NCBI RefSeq assembly: GCF_052180245.1
Contig: NZ_CP197474.1
Span: 2,108,001-2,172,000 of the forward strand
Source: Parapusillimonas sp013416435
Lineage (GTDB): Bacteria; Pseudomonadota; Gammaproteobacteria; Burkholderiales; Burkholderiaceae_B
Length of the DNA stretch: 64,000 nucleotides
Reading direction: 5' to 3'
This document shows, in pieces, positions 8,109 through 16,474 of the stretch. The position numbers and the translations under genes were made by a program. The notes under the pieces were generated by a model. The model was given only the letters and a program-made list of their open reading frames with translations, made no database searches and was not told the DNA's origin. Within the stretch, counting starts at the first letter, position 1; the number at the start of each line of letters is the position of its first letter.

Positions 8109-8881
8109 TCCCCACGCTCGTCTTCGACCTGGAAACCATCCCGGACGCCGAAGGGCTGCGCAAGCTGCATCCGGAATGGGATGCGGGGATGTCCGAAACC
8201 GAGGTCATCGAAGCTGCGCTGGCCGCCCGCCGCGAAACGCACGGAAATGATTTTCTTCCTCTGCACCTGCACAAGGTGGCGGTGGTCGGCTGCGCCTTTC
8301 GTGACGATAACGGCTTCCGGGTGAAAACGCTGGGCGCGGCCGACGACCCCGAGTCCACGCTCCTCACCGGGTTCTTCAAGACCATCGAGCGCTATACGCC
8401 CCGGCTCGTGAGCTGGAATGGATCGGGCTTCGATCTTCCCGTGTTGCATTACCGCAGCCTGATACACGGCGTGCAGGCGCCGCGCTATTGGGACATGGGA
8501 GAGGACGACCGGGACTTCAAGTTCAACAACTACATCAGTCGCTACCATACCCGCCACATCGACCTCATGGATTTACTGGCCAAGTACAACGGTCGAGCCA
8601 ATGCGCCGATGGACGACCTGGCCAAGCTTTGCGGTTTCCCGGGAAAACTGGGCATGGACGGCAGCCAGGTCTGGAAGGCCTGGTCGGAAGGGCAGGCCGA
8701 CGACGTGCGCGCCTATTGCGAAACCGACGTCGTCAACACCTGGCTGGTGTATTGCCGCTTTCGATTCATGAAGGGCGAGCTCGATCAACCCGCCTATGAA
8801 TCCGAGGTACAGCTGGTGCGCGACACTCTTGCCGCCAGCGAGGCGCCGCACTGGAAGGAATACATGGCGGCGTGGGGCTGA
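8105..8881 (+). CDS. PolB-related predicted 3'-5' exonuclease
   Basis: A 258-residue RNase-H-fold protein of the family related to the exonuclease domain of DNA polymerase B (DNA_pol_B_exo2). Acidic motifs for two-metal catalysis are visible: VFDLETIPD (Exo I), SWNGSGFDLPVL (Exo II) and YCETDVVNTWLVY (Exo III). It stands alone without a polymerase domain. The start overlaps the nlpD stop (ATGA), so it is translationally coupled in the surE-pcm-nlpD operon. Its cellular substrate is not known to me. Confidence 0.9.
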   Translation: MIPTLVFDLETIPDAEGLRKLHPEWDAGMSETEVIEAALAARRETHGNDFLPLHLHKVAVVGCAFRDDNGFRVKTLGAADDPESTLLTGFFKTIERYTPRLVSWNGSGFDLPVLHYRSLIHGVQAPRYWDMGEDDRDFKFNNYISRYHTRHIDLMDLLAKYNGRANAPMDDLAKLCGFPGKLGMDGSQVWKAWSEGQADDVRAYCETDVVNTWLVYCRFRFMKGELDQPAYESEVQLVRDTLAASEAPHWKEYMAAWG

Positions 8882-9002
8882 AAGGCATGAGCCCGCGAGC
8901 GTCTGCTGAAATCCACTGAAAGAATCGGGCTCGCGCCTGAAACAAGACCGAAATCGGCGCAACGGCACAATGAGGCCTCCTAACCAGTCAAAAGGAATCC
9001 TC

Positions 9003-9644
9003 ATGAAAACCACCAAGTTCTCTGTGCCCGCCCTCGTTGCCGCCACCGCCGCCGCTTTCGTCTTCAGCGCTTCGCATGCGGCGACGCCTGCCGCGGGCGA
9101 TACGGCTGCAACCGCCGCACAGGAAAATTCGGTACAAGCCGAGAAGTCCGGCCAGCGTGGAGAGCGCCGATTCCACAAGGACGGTCATCATCACAAGCAT
9201 ATGAAGCACGGCCATGCGGACGCCGGTTTGTGGGTGCCCGGCTATGGGCCGGTCAGCAAGCGCTTCGTAGACACCCTGAGCCTGACCGAGCAACAAAGCA
9301 AAGTTCTGGACGATGCGCGCAGCGCACAGAAGCAACTGAGGGCAGATCGCGGCGATGGCATGAAAGCGGCGTTCAAAGAAAAACGCGAACAGGTCAAACA
9401 AGGCAAGATCGATCCTCGCGCGGCCCTGAAACAGGCCGACGCCAAGCATGAGCAGCTGCGCGCCGAGCGCCGCCAGATCGACGAGAAATGGCTGGCGGTC
9501 TGGGAATCGCTGGACCAATCCCAGCAGGATAAAGTCGTTGCCCATATGAATGAGCGGGCCGAGAAGCTGGCCAAGCGCATGGAAGAACGCAAGGACCGCA
9601 AGGCGCGTTCCACGGAAAAGCCAGCAGAGAAAGTCGCTTCTTGA
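9003..9644 (+). CDS. Spy/CpxP-like periplasmic protein
   Basis: A 213-residue secreted protein. A Sec signal peptide (MKTTKFSVPALVAATAAAFV, cleavage after SHA) precedes a His-rich segment (HKDGHHHKHMKHGHAD) and an all-helical, charged region with LSLTEQQSKVLDDA, an LTxxQ-type motif of the Spy/CpxP periplasmic chaperone family. The His cluster suggests metal binding (inference). The C-terminus is highly charged (EERKDRKARSTEKPAEK). The start at 9003 has AAGGAA upstream. It stands between the exonuclease and rlmD with its own 121-bp upstream gap. Confidence 0.82.
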   Translation: MKTTKFSVPALVAATAAAFVFSASHAATPAAGDTAATAAQENSVQAEKSGQRGERRFHKDGHHHKHMKHGHADAGLWVPGYGPVSKRFVDTLSLTEQQSKVLDDARSAQKQLRADRGDGMKAAFKEKREQVKQGKIDPRAALKQADAKHEQLRAERRQIDEKWLAVWESLDQSQQDKVVAHMNERAEKLAKRMEERKDRKARSTEKPAEKVAS

Positions 9645-9656
9645 TGCGCCAATCGT

Positions 9657-9686
9657 GGGGTCAGACCCTGTACAGGGTCTGACCCC
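9657..9686. repeat. Palindromic repeat C (single copy)
   Basis: One copy between the Spy-like gene and rlmD. The innermost arm base is C-to-T on the left and G-to-A on the right (gaccct/agggtc), a compensated substitution, and the loop is GTAC, so all 30 bases form a perfect palindrome. It begins 13 nt after the stop of the Spy-like gene. Confidence 0.97.
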
Positions 9687-9766
9687 GGGTCGCTCGCGTC
9701 ATCCCGGCTCGACTTACTTTCTCGGGAATGTCAAAATTCGGGGCTGATTTTCTGGATGCACGAATA

Positions 9767-11101
9767 ATGACGTTCGAAGTTCTAAGTATTGAATCCCTGG
9801 ATCTCGAGGCGCGTGGTGTCGCGCGCCGCGAAGGCAAAGTCGTTTTTGTCGACGGTGCGCTGCCCGGGGAACGCGTGCAGGTGTCCATCACCCGTCGCAA
9901 GCCTTCCTATGACACCGCTCGCCTTGAAAAAATCCTGAAGCCTTCTTCCCAGCGTGTGCAGCCTCCCTGTCCGCACTTTGGCGTGTGTGGTGGTTGCGCC
10001 ATGCAGCACCTGGATCCCGCCGCGCAGGTAGCGGTAAAGCAGCGCGTGCTGGAAGATGCCTTATGGCATATCGGAAGACTGCATCCGGACCGCGTCCTGC
10101 CTCCCATGCATGGACCTTCGCTGGGCTATCGCTATCGGGCCCGTTTGTCCGTGCGCGTGGTCCGTAAGAAAGGCGGCGTGCTGGTGGGCTTTCGTGAGCG
10201 GCGGGGCAGTTATGTTGCCGATATGCGGGAATGCAAGGTTCTTCCTCCGCATGTTTCAGACATGCTGATGCCGCTGCGCACGCTGGTCGGGTCCTTGGCT
10301 CAGCCGGACCGGATTCCGCAGATCGAAGTGGCGGTCGGCGATCAGACGACGGCATTGCTGCTGCGCCACATGGAGCCGCTGACCTCGGGCGATATTGTGC
10401 TGCTGCGGGAGTTCGCGGCGCGCCATCAAGCCACATGGTGGCTGCAGCCCAAAGGGCCTGAAACCGTGCATCCGCTGGATGCCGTGGATGAAGGCAGGCT
10501 GGCTTACGCCTTGCCGGAGTTCGGCTTGCGCATGCCTTACCGGCCGACGGATTTCACCCAGGTGAACCATGCCATCAATCGCACGCTGATTTCCAAGGCC
10601 TTGTCGCTGCTTGAGCTTGCGCCGGAACACCGGGTGGCGGATCTGTTCTGCGGCTTGGGGAACTTCACGCTGCCGCTGGCCACTCGCGCCGCGCAAGTCG
10701 TTGGCATCGAAGGCAGTTCCGCGCTGACGACGCGCGCGCTGGAAGCGGCACGCCGGCACGGCCTGGACTCGAAAACGTCCTTCGCTACCCTGAACCTGTT
10801 CGAGGTGGATGCGGAATGGCTGCGGAAGCTGGGGCATTTCGACCGCATATTGATCGATCCGCCGCGAGAGGGTGCGGAAGCGGTGTCCCGCGCCTTGGCC
10901 GCCCTGGCGGCCGAAGAGCGCCCGGCGCGCATGGTGTATGTGTCGTGCAACCCCGCCACCCTGGCGCGCGACGCCGGCATCCTTGTGCATGAAGGCGGCT
11001 ATCGGCTGGAAAGCGCCGGGGTCATCAATATGTTTCCACACACCGGACATGTGGAGTCGATCGCGGTTTTCGGTCGGGGTCAGACCCCGGATGGGGCCTG
11101 A
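9767..11101 (+). CDS. rlmD: 23S rRNA (uracil1939-C5)-methyltransferase RlmD
   Basis: A 444-residue SAM enzyme with an N-terminal TRAM domain (ESLDLEARGVARREGK to about residue 55), the Fe-S cysteines CPHFGVCGGC with a further Cys at RECKV, the SAM motif VADLFCGLGNFTLPLA and the catalytic VSCNPATLARD. I favour the ATG at 9767, which aligns with the family start; the ATG at 9728 would add 13 residues. The final residues GRGQTPDGA and the TGA come from a palindromic repeat; the native sequence probably ended near ESIAVF. Confidence 0.96.
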   Translation: MTFEVLSIESLDLEARGVARREGKVVFVDGALPGERVQVSITRRKPSYDTARLEKILKPSSQRVQPPCPHFGVCGGCAMQHLDPAAQVAVKQRVLEDALWHIGRLHPDRVLPPMHGPSLGYRYRARLSVRVVRKKGGVLVGFRERRGSYVADMRECKVLPPHVSDMLMPLRTLVGSLAQPDRIPQIEVAVGDQTTALLLRHMEPLTSGDIVLLREFAARHQATWWLQPKGPETVHPLDAVDEGRLAYALPEFGLRMPYRPTDFTQVNHAINRTLISKALSLLELAPEHRVADLFCGLGNFTLPLATRAAQVVGIEGSSALTTRALEAARRHGLDSKTSFATLNLFEVDAEWLRKLGHFDRILIDPPREGAEAVSRALAALAAEERPARMVYVSCNPATLARDAGILVHEGGYRLESAGVINMFPHTGHVESIAVFGRGQTPDGA

Positions 11102-11207
11102 CCCCAAGATCAAACCGGAGCCGGGCAGTGGGGGGACAGACCCCGTTCGGGGTCTGTCCCCATACAACTCAAATCGGGGTCAGACTCCCGTTACGGGGTC
11201 TGACCCC
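11076..11207. repeat. Palindromic repeat cluster D (3 copies)
   Basis: Copies are 11076-11105, 11132-11161 and 11176-11207, in the convergent gap between rlmD and argH. The middle copy has GGGGACAG paired with CTGTCCCC, a compensated T/A swap that would break pairing inside one arm but keeps pairing between arms. The first copy ends rlmD and the third ends argH; each supplies the stop codon. Confidence 0.97.
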
Positions 11208-12622
11208 TCGGTTTCATCCAATACCCGCTGCGCTTCTTCCCGGACGCGCTCCGGCGCGGTGCCGCCGACATGCTTGCGGGAGGCGACCGAGCCTTCCAGA
11301 GTCAGGACCTCGAAGACGTCGTCTTCGACGAGCTCATTGACGCCCTTCAGTTCTTCTAGGGTCAGGTCGGCCAGATCGCAGCCGCGCTCGTCGCACATGC
11401 GCACGGCATGGGCGACGGTTTCGTGCGCGTCGCGGAAGGGCACGCCTTTCTTGACCAGGTAATCGGCCAGGTCGGTCGCGGTGGCGAAGCCTTGCAGCGC
11501 CGCGGCGCGCATGGCTTCCGACTTGACGCGGATGCCGCCGACCAGGTCGACGAAAATGGTGAGCGTGTCGCGGATCGTGTCAGCGGAGTCGAACAGGCCT
11601 TCCTTGTCTTCCTGGTTGTCCTTGTTGTAGGCCAGCGGCTGGCCTTTCATCAGGGTCAGGAGCGCGATAAGATGCCCGTTCACCCTGCCCGTCTTGCCGC
11701 GTGCCAGTTCGGGGACATCAGGGTTCTTCTTTTGCGGCATGATGGAGCTGCCGGTGCAGAAGCGGTCGGCCAGGTCGATGAAGCCGACGCGGGGGCTCAT
11801 CCACAGCACCAGCTCTTCAGACAGGCGCGAGACGTGGGTCATGATCAGGGCCGCCGCAGCGCAGAATTCGATGGCGAAGTCGCGATCGGAAACGGCATCG
11901 AGGGAGTTGCGGCACACGCCGTCGAAGCCCAGGGTGCGTGCGACGCGCTCGCGGTCGATGGGGTAGGAAGTACCGGCCAGGGCGGCAGCGCCCAGCGGCA
12001 GCCGATTGACGCGCTTGCGGCAGTCGGCAAGGCGTTCGGCGTCCCGGCCGAACATTTCGGCATAGGCCAGCAGATGATGCCCGAACGTTACCGGCTGGGC
12101 GACTTGCAGATGCGTGAAGCCGGGCAGGATGGTGGCGGCATGCTTGAGCGCGAGCTCGGCCAGCTTGCGCCGCAGTTCGCGCAGCAGGTCCAGAGAGATG
12201 TCGATTTCGTTGCGCACCCACAGCCGGATGTCGGTCGCCACCTGGTCGTTGCGCGACCGGCCGGTATGCAGGCGTTTTCCGGCATCGCCGATGAGCTCGA
12301 CCAGGCGCTTTTCGATGTTCAGGTGCACGTCTTCCAGGTCCAGGGACCACATGAAGGTATCCGCATCGATCTCTTCGCGGATGCGGGCCATGCCTCGTTC
12401 GATGGAGATTCTGTCCCCTTCGGAAATGATGCCGATGGAAGCCAGCATCTCGGCATGGGCGAGCGAGCCTTCGATGTCGAAATGGGCCATGCGCTTGTCG
12501 AAATGGACGGAAGCGGTGTAGCGCTTGACGAGATCGGAGACGGGTTCGGAAAAACGGGCGGACCAGGCTTGCGATTTGTTGGCAAACTGGTCTTGGAGAT
12601 CGGGTGCGGAGTTCTTGGTCAT
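11180..12622 (-). CDS. argH: Argininosuccinate lyase
   Basis: A 480-residue cytoplasmic enzyme that splits argininosuccinate to arginine and fumarate, the last step of arginine synthesis. It has the HTGRSRNDQVATD segment, the catalytic TFGHH region and the fumarase/ASL signature GSSIMPQKKNPD with the catalytic Ser. The length is slightly above normal because the last nine residues (EGSDPVTGV) and the TGA lie within a palindromic repeat. It diverges from the MscS-family gene. No other arginine genes are near. Confidence 0.97.
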   Translation of the reverse strand: MTKNSAPDLQDQFANKSQAWSARFSEPVSDLVKRYTASVHFDKRMAHFDIEGSLAHAEMLASIGIISEGDRISIERGMARIREEIDADTFMWSLDLEDVHLNIEKRLVELIGDAGKRLHTGRSRNDQVATDIRLWVRNEIDISLDLLRELRRKLAELALKHAATILPGFTHLQVAQPVTFGHHLLAYAEMFGRDAERLADCRKRVNRLPLGAAALAGTSYPIDRERVARTLGFDGVCRNSLDAVSDRDFAIEFCAAAALIMTHVSRLSEELVLWMSPRVGFIDLADRFCTGSSIMPQKKNPDVPELARGKTGRVNGHLIALLTLMKGQPLAYNKDNQEDKEGLFDSADTIRDTLTIFVDLVGGIRVKSEAMRAAALQGFATATDLADYLVKKGVPFRDAHETVAHAVRMCDERGCDLADLTLEELKGVNELVEDDVFEVLTLEGSVASRKHVGGTAPERVREEAQRVLDETEGSDPVTGV

Positions 12623-12722
12623 AGTGGCCGAATTATAAGGGACGTGGCAGCTACGTTATATTACCCGTTTACCATGGATGCACCAGGGACTGCGGGCAGG
12701 CTCGGGGCGGCGGAACAAGGCG

Positions 12723-14063
12723 ATGCAAGAAGAAACAATGATCGAGCAATGGGTGGGCGAAAGCTGGATCGCGCACAACATGCCCGACACGCTCTGGGCT
12801 CAGATCGTGCTCGGCGTGGGGGTGCTGCTCGTGCTGAGCATCGTTACCGGCTGGATCGCATCCAGGGTGCTGTCCAGGCTCGCCCAGCGCACGCTGGATG
12901 CGGTTGGACGCGAGGATTGGGCCCGCGCGCTGTCGCGCCGGCGCGTCTTCCGCAGCATCAGCTATGCGGTGCCGCTGCTGTTCATCATGGCCAATATCGG
13001 GCTGCTGCCGATCGCGGATCCTTACCTGAGCTTCGTCGGCCGGATTTTCCTGGTGGCGGGCATCGTCTTCCTGTTCATGGCGCTCAATGGCCTGCTGGCC
13101 GCCTGGCAGGATATCTACGACGCCAGCCGGCGGGCGCAGACCCGTTCGATCAAAGGATACCTGGAGCTGGGCAAGATCGTGCTTTGGGCGGTCTGCCTGA
13201 TACTGGCGATCTCCATTCTCGTGAACCGTTCCCCCTTGCTGATGCTGTCCGGACTGGGCGCTTTGTCGGCGGTGCTGCTGCTCGTTTTCAAGGACACCTT
13301 GCTGTCTCTGGTTGCCAGCACCCAAATGACGTCCAACGATATGCTGCGCATCGGCGACTGGATCGAGATGCCGCAGGCCGGGGCGGACGGTTTCGTCATC
13401 GATATTGCGCTGCATACCGTCAAGGTCCAGAACTGGGACAAGACCGTCACCACCGTCCCGACCTATAAATTGTTTTCCGAGAGCTATCGCAATTGGCGCT
13501 ATATGTTCGAGTCGGGCGGACGCCGCATCAAGCGCACGCTGCGCATCGATGCGAGCACGGTCCGTTTCTTGACCGAAGAAGAGATTGCGGGCTTGAGCCG
13601 TTTCGCCCTGCTGAAGGACTACCTGGACGGCAAGCAGCGCGAGCTTGAAGAAACCAACAAGTCCATGGGCGAGCTCGCCGGCCTGCAGAGCAATCGCCGG
13701 CGCCTGACCAATATCGGGACGTTCAGGGCCTATGCGCTCGCCTACCTGAAGCGCCAGCGCGAACTCCATCAAGACATGCTGATGATCGTGCGCATGATGG
13801 AACCGGACGCGCAGGGCATCCCCATCGAGGTCTATTGCTTCGCCAACAACACCGCCTGGGTAGAGTACGAGCGCATACAGGGAGATATCTTCGATCATCT
13901 GCTGGCCATCCTGCCCGAGCTTTCCCTGCGCCTGTACCAGGCTCCCTCCGGCGCCGATTTTGCGCGAGCCTGGGATGCCGGCCAGGCGCAACCGGCTCCC
14001 GGCGCAATGTCCGCGCAGGCTCCCCCGGACACCGTCCGCGCGGAACACGCGGCCGTGCGATAA
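12723..14063 (+). CDS. MscS-family mechanosensitive channel (YbdG-like)
   Basis: About 446 residues. Five hydrophobic segments lie between residues about 20 and 205, ending in the pore-lining helix with GALSAVLLLVFKDTLLSLVAS. A beta domain follows (MLRIGDWIEMP, HTVKVQNWDKTVTTVPTYKL), then an alpha/beta domain, as in the YbdG (MscM) branch. These channels open on membrane tension during hypo-osmotic shock. Starts at 12678, 12723 and 12738 are all possible; 12723 is a compromise without a strong Shine-Dalgarno. glnB follows after 28 nt. Confidence 0.92.
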   Translation: MQEETMIEQWVGESWIAHNMPDTLWAQIVLGVGVLLVLSIVTGWIASRVLSRLAQRTLDAVGREDWARALSRRRVFRSISYAVPLLFIMANIGLLPIADPYLSFVGRIFLVAGIVFLFMALNGLLAAWQDIYDASRRAQTRSIKGYLELGKIVLWAVCLILAISILVNRSPLLMLSGLGALSAVLLLVFKDTLLSLVASTQMTSNDMLRIGDWIEMPQAGADGFVIDIALHTVKVQNWDKTVTTVPTYKLFSESYRNWRYMFESGGRRIKRTLRIDASTVRFLTEEEIAGLSRFALLKDYLDGKQRELEETNKSMGELAGLQSNRRRLTNIGTFRAYALAYLKRQRELHQDMLMIVRMMEPDAQGIPIEVYCFANNTAWVEYERIQGDIFDHLLAILPELSLRLYQAPSGADFARAWDAGQAQPAPGAMSAQAPPDTVRAEHAAVR

Positions 14064-14091
14064 TTTTTCCTTTATCCGTCTGGAGTCTGCA

Positions 14092-14430
14092 ATGAAACTA
14101 GTAGCGGCCATCATCAAGCCGTTCAAGCTCGACGAAGTGCGCGAGGCGCTTGCCGATATCGGCGTCAATGGCCTGACCGTCACCGAGGTCAAGGGCTTTG
14201 GGCGCCAGAAAGGCCATACCGAGCTGTATCGCGGCGCCGAATACGTGGTCGATTTTCTTCCCAAGATCCGGGTCGAGGTCGTCCTGCCGGCCGCCATGGT
14301 CGATGCCGCCATCGATGCCATCATCAAGGCCGCTTTCACGGGCAAGATCGGCGACGGCAAGATCTTCGTGACTGCGGTGGAGCAGGCCATACGCATCCGC
14401 ACCGGAGAAAGCGGAATCGACGCGCTCTAA
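14092..14430 (+). CDS. glnB: PII nitrogen regulatory protein GlnB
   Basis: A 112-residue trimeric signal protein that senses 2-oxoglutarate and ATP/ADP. The T-loop is intact, with the uridylylation site Tyr51 in GHTELYRGAEY. Asp54 (YVVDFLPK) favours GlnB over GlnK, which has Asn in E. coli. The C-terminal TGKIGDGKIFV signature is present. No amtB follows, also fitting GlnB. The gene lies between the MscS-like channel and yaeQ; only 1 nt separates its TAA from the yaeQ ATG. Confidence 0.97.
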   Translation: MKLVAAIIKPFKLDEVREALADIGVNGLTVTEVKGFGRQKGHTELYRGAEYVVDFLPKIRVEVVLPAAMVDAAIDAIIKAAFTGKIGDGKIFVTAVEQAIRIRTGESGIDAL

Positions 14431-14431
14431 C

Positions 14432-14968
14432 ATGGCTCTGCGCGCAACGATATTCAAGCTCGAGCTGCATGTGGCCGACATGCGGCGCGGCTACTACGGC
14501 AGCCACACGCTGACGCTGGCTCGCCATCCCTCCGAAACCGACGAGCGCATGATGCTCAGGGTGCTTGCATTCGCGCTTCATGCGGACGAGAACCTGGCCT
14601 TCACGCGCGGCTTGAGCACTACCGAAGAACCCGCAATCTGGCAGAAGGACCTGACGGGCGACATCCACGCCTGGATAGATCTCGGGCATCCCGACGAGCG
14701 CCGCCTGCTGCAGGCGGCGGGCAAGTCGCGGCGCGTGGTGGTGTTCTGCTATGGCGGGCATGCCAGCAAAGTATGGTGGCAAGGGGTTCAGGGCGCGGCC
14801 GACCGCATGCGCGACCTGGCCGTGTACTCCGTCGACCCGGCCAGCGCCCAGGCATTGGCCCGGCTCGCGCAGCGCAGCATGAATCTCCACGCCACCATAG
14901 ACGAAGGCTCGATCCTGCTGTCGTCGGGCGAAGACAGCGTGAGCGTGGAGTTGGAAACCTGGCGGTAG
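14432..14968 (+). CDS. yaeQ: YaeQ family protein
   Basis: A 178-residue protein of the YaeQ family, whose fold resembles PD-(D/E)xK nucleases and whose role is not settled. It starts MALRATIFKLELHVADMRRGYY and includes ATIDEGSILLSS near the end, both typical. Full length. Translation is probably coupled to glnB. Its TAG stop shares its last base with the first G of a palindromic repeat, so the repeat abuts but does not extend the protein. Confidence 0.93.
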   Translation: MALRATIFKLELHVADMRRGYYGSHTLTLARHPSETDERMMLRVLAFALHADENLAFTRGLSTTEEPAIWQKDLTGDIHAWIDLGHPDERRLLQAAGKSRRVVVFCYGGHASKVWWQGVQGAADRMRDLAVYSVDPASAQALARLAQRSMNLHATIDEGSILLSSGEDSVSVELETWR

Positions 14969-15086
14969 GGGTCAGACCCCGTATGGGGTCTGCCCCCTCG
15001 GTCGGATCAAATGGGGTCAGACCCCATGCGGGGTCTGACCCCAGATTGAGGCCTAAGGGGTCAGACCCCGTACGGGGTCTGACCCC
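14968..15086. repeat. Palindromic repeat cluster E (3 copies)
   Basis: Copies are 14968-14997, 15013-15042 and 15057-15086, spaced 44-45 nt, filling the convergent gap between yaeQ and ubiC. The third copy is translated as the tail of UbiC. Confidence 0.97.
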
Positions 15087-15646
15087 TCAGCTCCAGCCAG
15101 AGACCAGAACTCAGGAAGAAAGCATTCCGCGACGAGCAAAGGCTGCCCGTGCCGCCAGAAGGCGGAGCAGCGCGCGACGAGGCGTTGCGGTGCCGGGCAC
15201 TGCGGGCCGAGTATGCGCTGGCCGGTCTTGTAAAGAGGATTGTGCAGACCCGGCTGGCATGCCAGGAAGGGCGAGCGCGTGATTTCAGAGCTGTGGTACA
15301 GCATGTCGGCCAAAGGGCGGGTGCGCAGGCGGCGCATGCCTTGCCAGAGGCCATGAGAGGCGGCGAGCGGCGTGAAGCTGCGGGCGTAGACGCTGTCCAC
15401 GCCGTCGATGGACATGATGATCTCGCGCACCCAGATCGGGCTTCGCGGCTTGAGGCCCAGCATCCATGCTTCGGACGGCAGCAGGCCGTCGGGGTGCTCG
15501 GCCGTGACCCGAAGCTGTACGTGGCCGATGCGGCGCAGGCCCGCGGTCAATGCGCCGGGGCGGAAAAGCCAGTGTTTTTGCAAGCGGCTGAACGACGGCG
15601 CGGGCCGTGCCAGCCAATCGGTATGGTGAGGCGGATGTAATTCCAT
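15053..15646 (-). CDS. ubiC: Chorismate lyase UbiC
   Basis: A 197-residue enzyme converting chorismate to 4-hydroxybenzoate and pyruvate, the entry to ubiquinone. It has the WVREIIMSIDG segment with the catalytic-site Arg, and PLLVAECFLPEFWSL near the C-terminus with the conserved Glu. The last eleven residues (EGSDPVRGLTP) are an in-frame reading of a palindromic repeat, with TAG just beyond it. Start 15646 (MELHPPHH) is preferred; an ATG at 15670 would add 8 residues. ubiA is not in view. Confidence 0.92.
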   Translation of the reverse strand: MELHPPHHTDWLARPAPSFSRLQKHWLFRPGALTAGLRRIGHVQLRVTAEHPDGLLPSEAWMLGLKPRSPIWVREIIMSIDGVDSVYARSFTPLAASHGLWQGMRRLRTRPLADMLYHSSEITRSPFLACQPGLHNPLYKTGQRILGPQCPAPQRLVARCSAFWRHGQPLLVAECFLPEFWSLAGAEGSDPVRGLTP

Positions 15647-15673
15647 AAACGGTATTATCGCCAAAGTCATAAA

Positions 15674-16417
15674 ATGCTGTTTATGGAAAAAATACGAATT
15701 TCAAAATTGATGGCCGAACAAGGCCTGTGTTCGCGACGCGAAGCAGACGCTTACATAGAGCGCGGCTGGGTACGCGTCGATGGCGTGGTGGTGTCCGAAC
15801 TGGGCAGCAAGGCGTGGCCGAATCAAAAGATCACGCTCGATAAGCAGGCGCGGGCGCGGCAGACCGCGCGGGTCACCATTCTGCTGAACAAGCCTGTCGG
15901 CTATGTTTCCGGCCAGGCCGAACAGGGATACCGGCCGGCGGTGTCCCTGATCACCGCCGCCAATCAGTATCGCGCCGGCAAGTCGGTCACGCGCTTTGAC
16001 CCGGCCCACTTGCGCGGCCTCGCTCCCGCCGGCAGGCTGGACATCGATTCGCAGGGGCTGCTGGTGTTGACCCAGGATGGGCGTATCGCGCGCCAGTTGA
16101 TCAGCGACGACTCCGACATCGAAAAAGAATACCTGGTACGAGTCACCGGCAAGATCGCAGGCAATGGGCTGGCTATGCTGAATCACGGCCTTTCCCTCGA
16201 TGGGCAGCCGTTGCGGCCGGCCGAAGTCAGCTGGCAGAACGAGGACCAGCTGCGATTCATCCTGCAAGAGGGCAAGAAGCGCCAGATTCGGCGCATGTGT
16301 GAACAGGTCGGCCTCAAGGTGGTGGGCCTGAAGCGTGTGCGGATGGGGCGTATCGTCCTGGGCGACCTGCCCCCCGGGCAATGGCGCTATTTGAAGGAAG
16401 GCGAACGCTTCCTGTAA
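15674..16417 (+). CDS. RsuA/RluF-type pseudouridine synthase
   Basis: A 247-residue rRNA pseudouridine synthase. An N-terminal S4 RNA-binding domain (IRISKLMAEQGLCSRREADAYI, about 5-65) precedes the catalytic domain with GRLDIDSQGLLVLTQDG, whose first Asp is the catalytic residue, and EGKKRQIRRMCEQVGL. The spacing and length best match the RluF group (23S position 2604), but RsuA, RluB, RluE and RluF are hard to separate by eye. An alternative start is the ATG at 15683. It diverges from ubiC with a gap of about 27 nt. Confidence 0.92.
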   Translation: MLFMEKIRISKLMAEQGLCSRREADAYIERGWVRVDGVVVSELGSKAWPNQKITLDKQARARQTARVTILLNKPVGYVSGQAEQGYRPAVSLITAANQYRAGKSVTRFDPAHLRGLAPAGRLDIDSQGLLVLTQDGRIARQLISDDSDIEKEYLVRVTGKIAGNGLAMLNHGLSLDGQPLRPAEVSWQNEDQLRFILQEGKKRQIRRMCEQVGLKVVGLKRVRMGRIVLGDLPPGQWRYLKEGERFL

Positions 16418-16438
16418 TGCCGGTGCTACTTTATGGCG

Positions 16439-16468
16439 GGGGTCAGACCCCGTATGGGGTCTGACCCC
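16439..16468. repeat. Palindromic repeat F (single copy)
   Basis: One perfect-arm copy with loop GTAT in the convergent gap between the pseudouridine synthase and rlmJ; it begins 21 nt after one stop and ends 6 nt before the other. Confidence 0.97.
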
Positions 16469-16474
16469 TTAAAG

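Noticed and set aside
11408..13468. 686-codon plus-strand frame across argH and the MscS gene
   Set aside because: It spans two well-supported genes in the wrong frame or strand and contains no domain.
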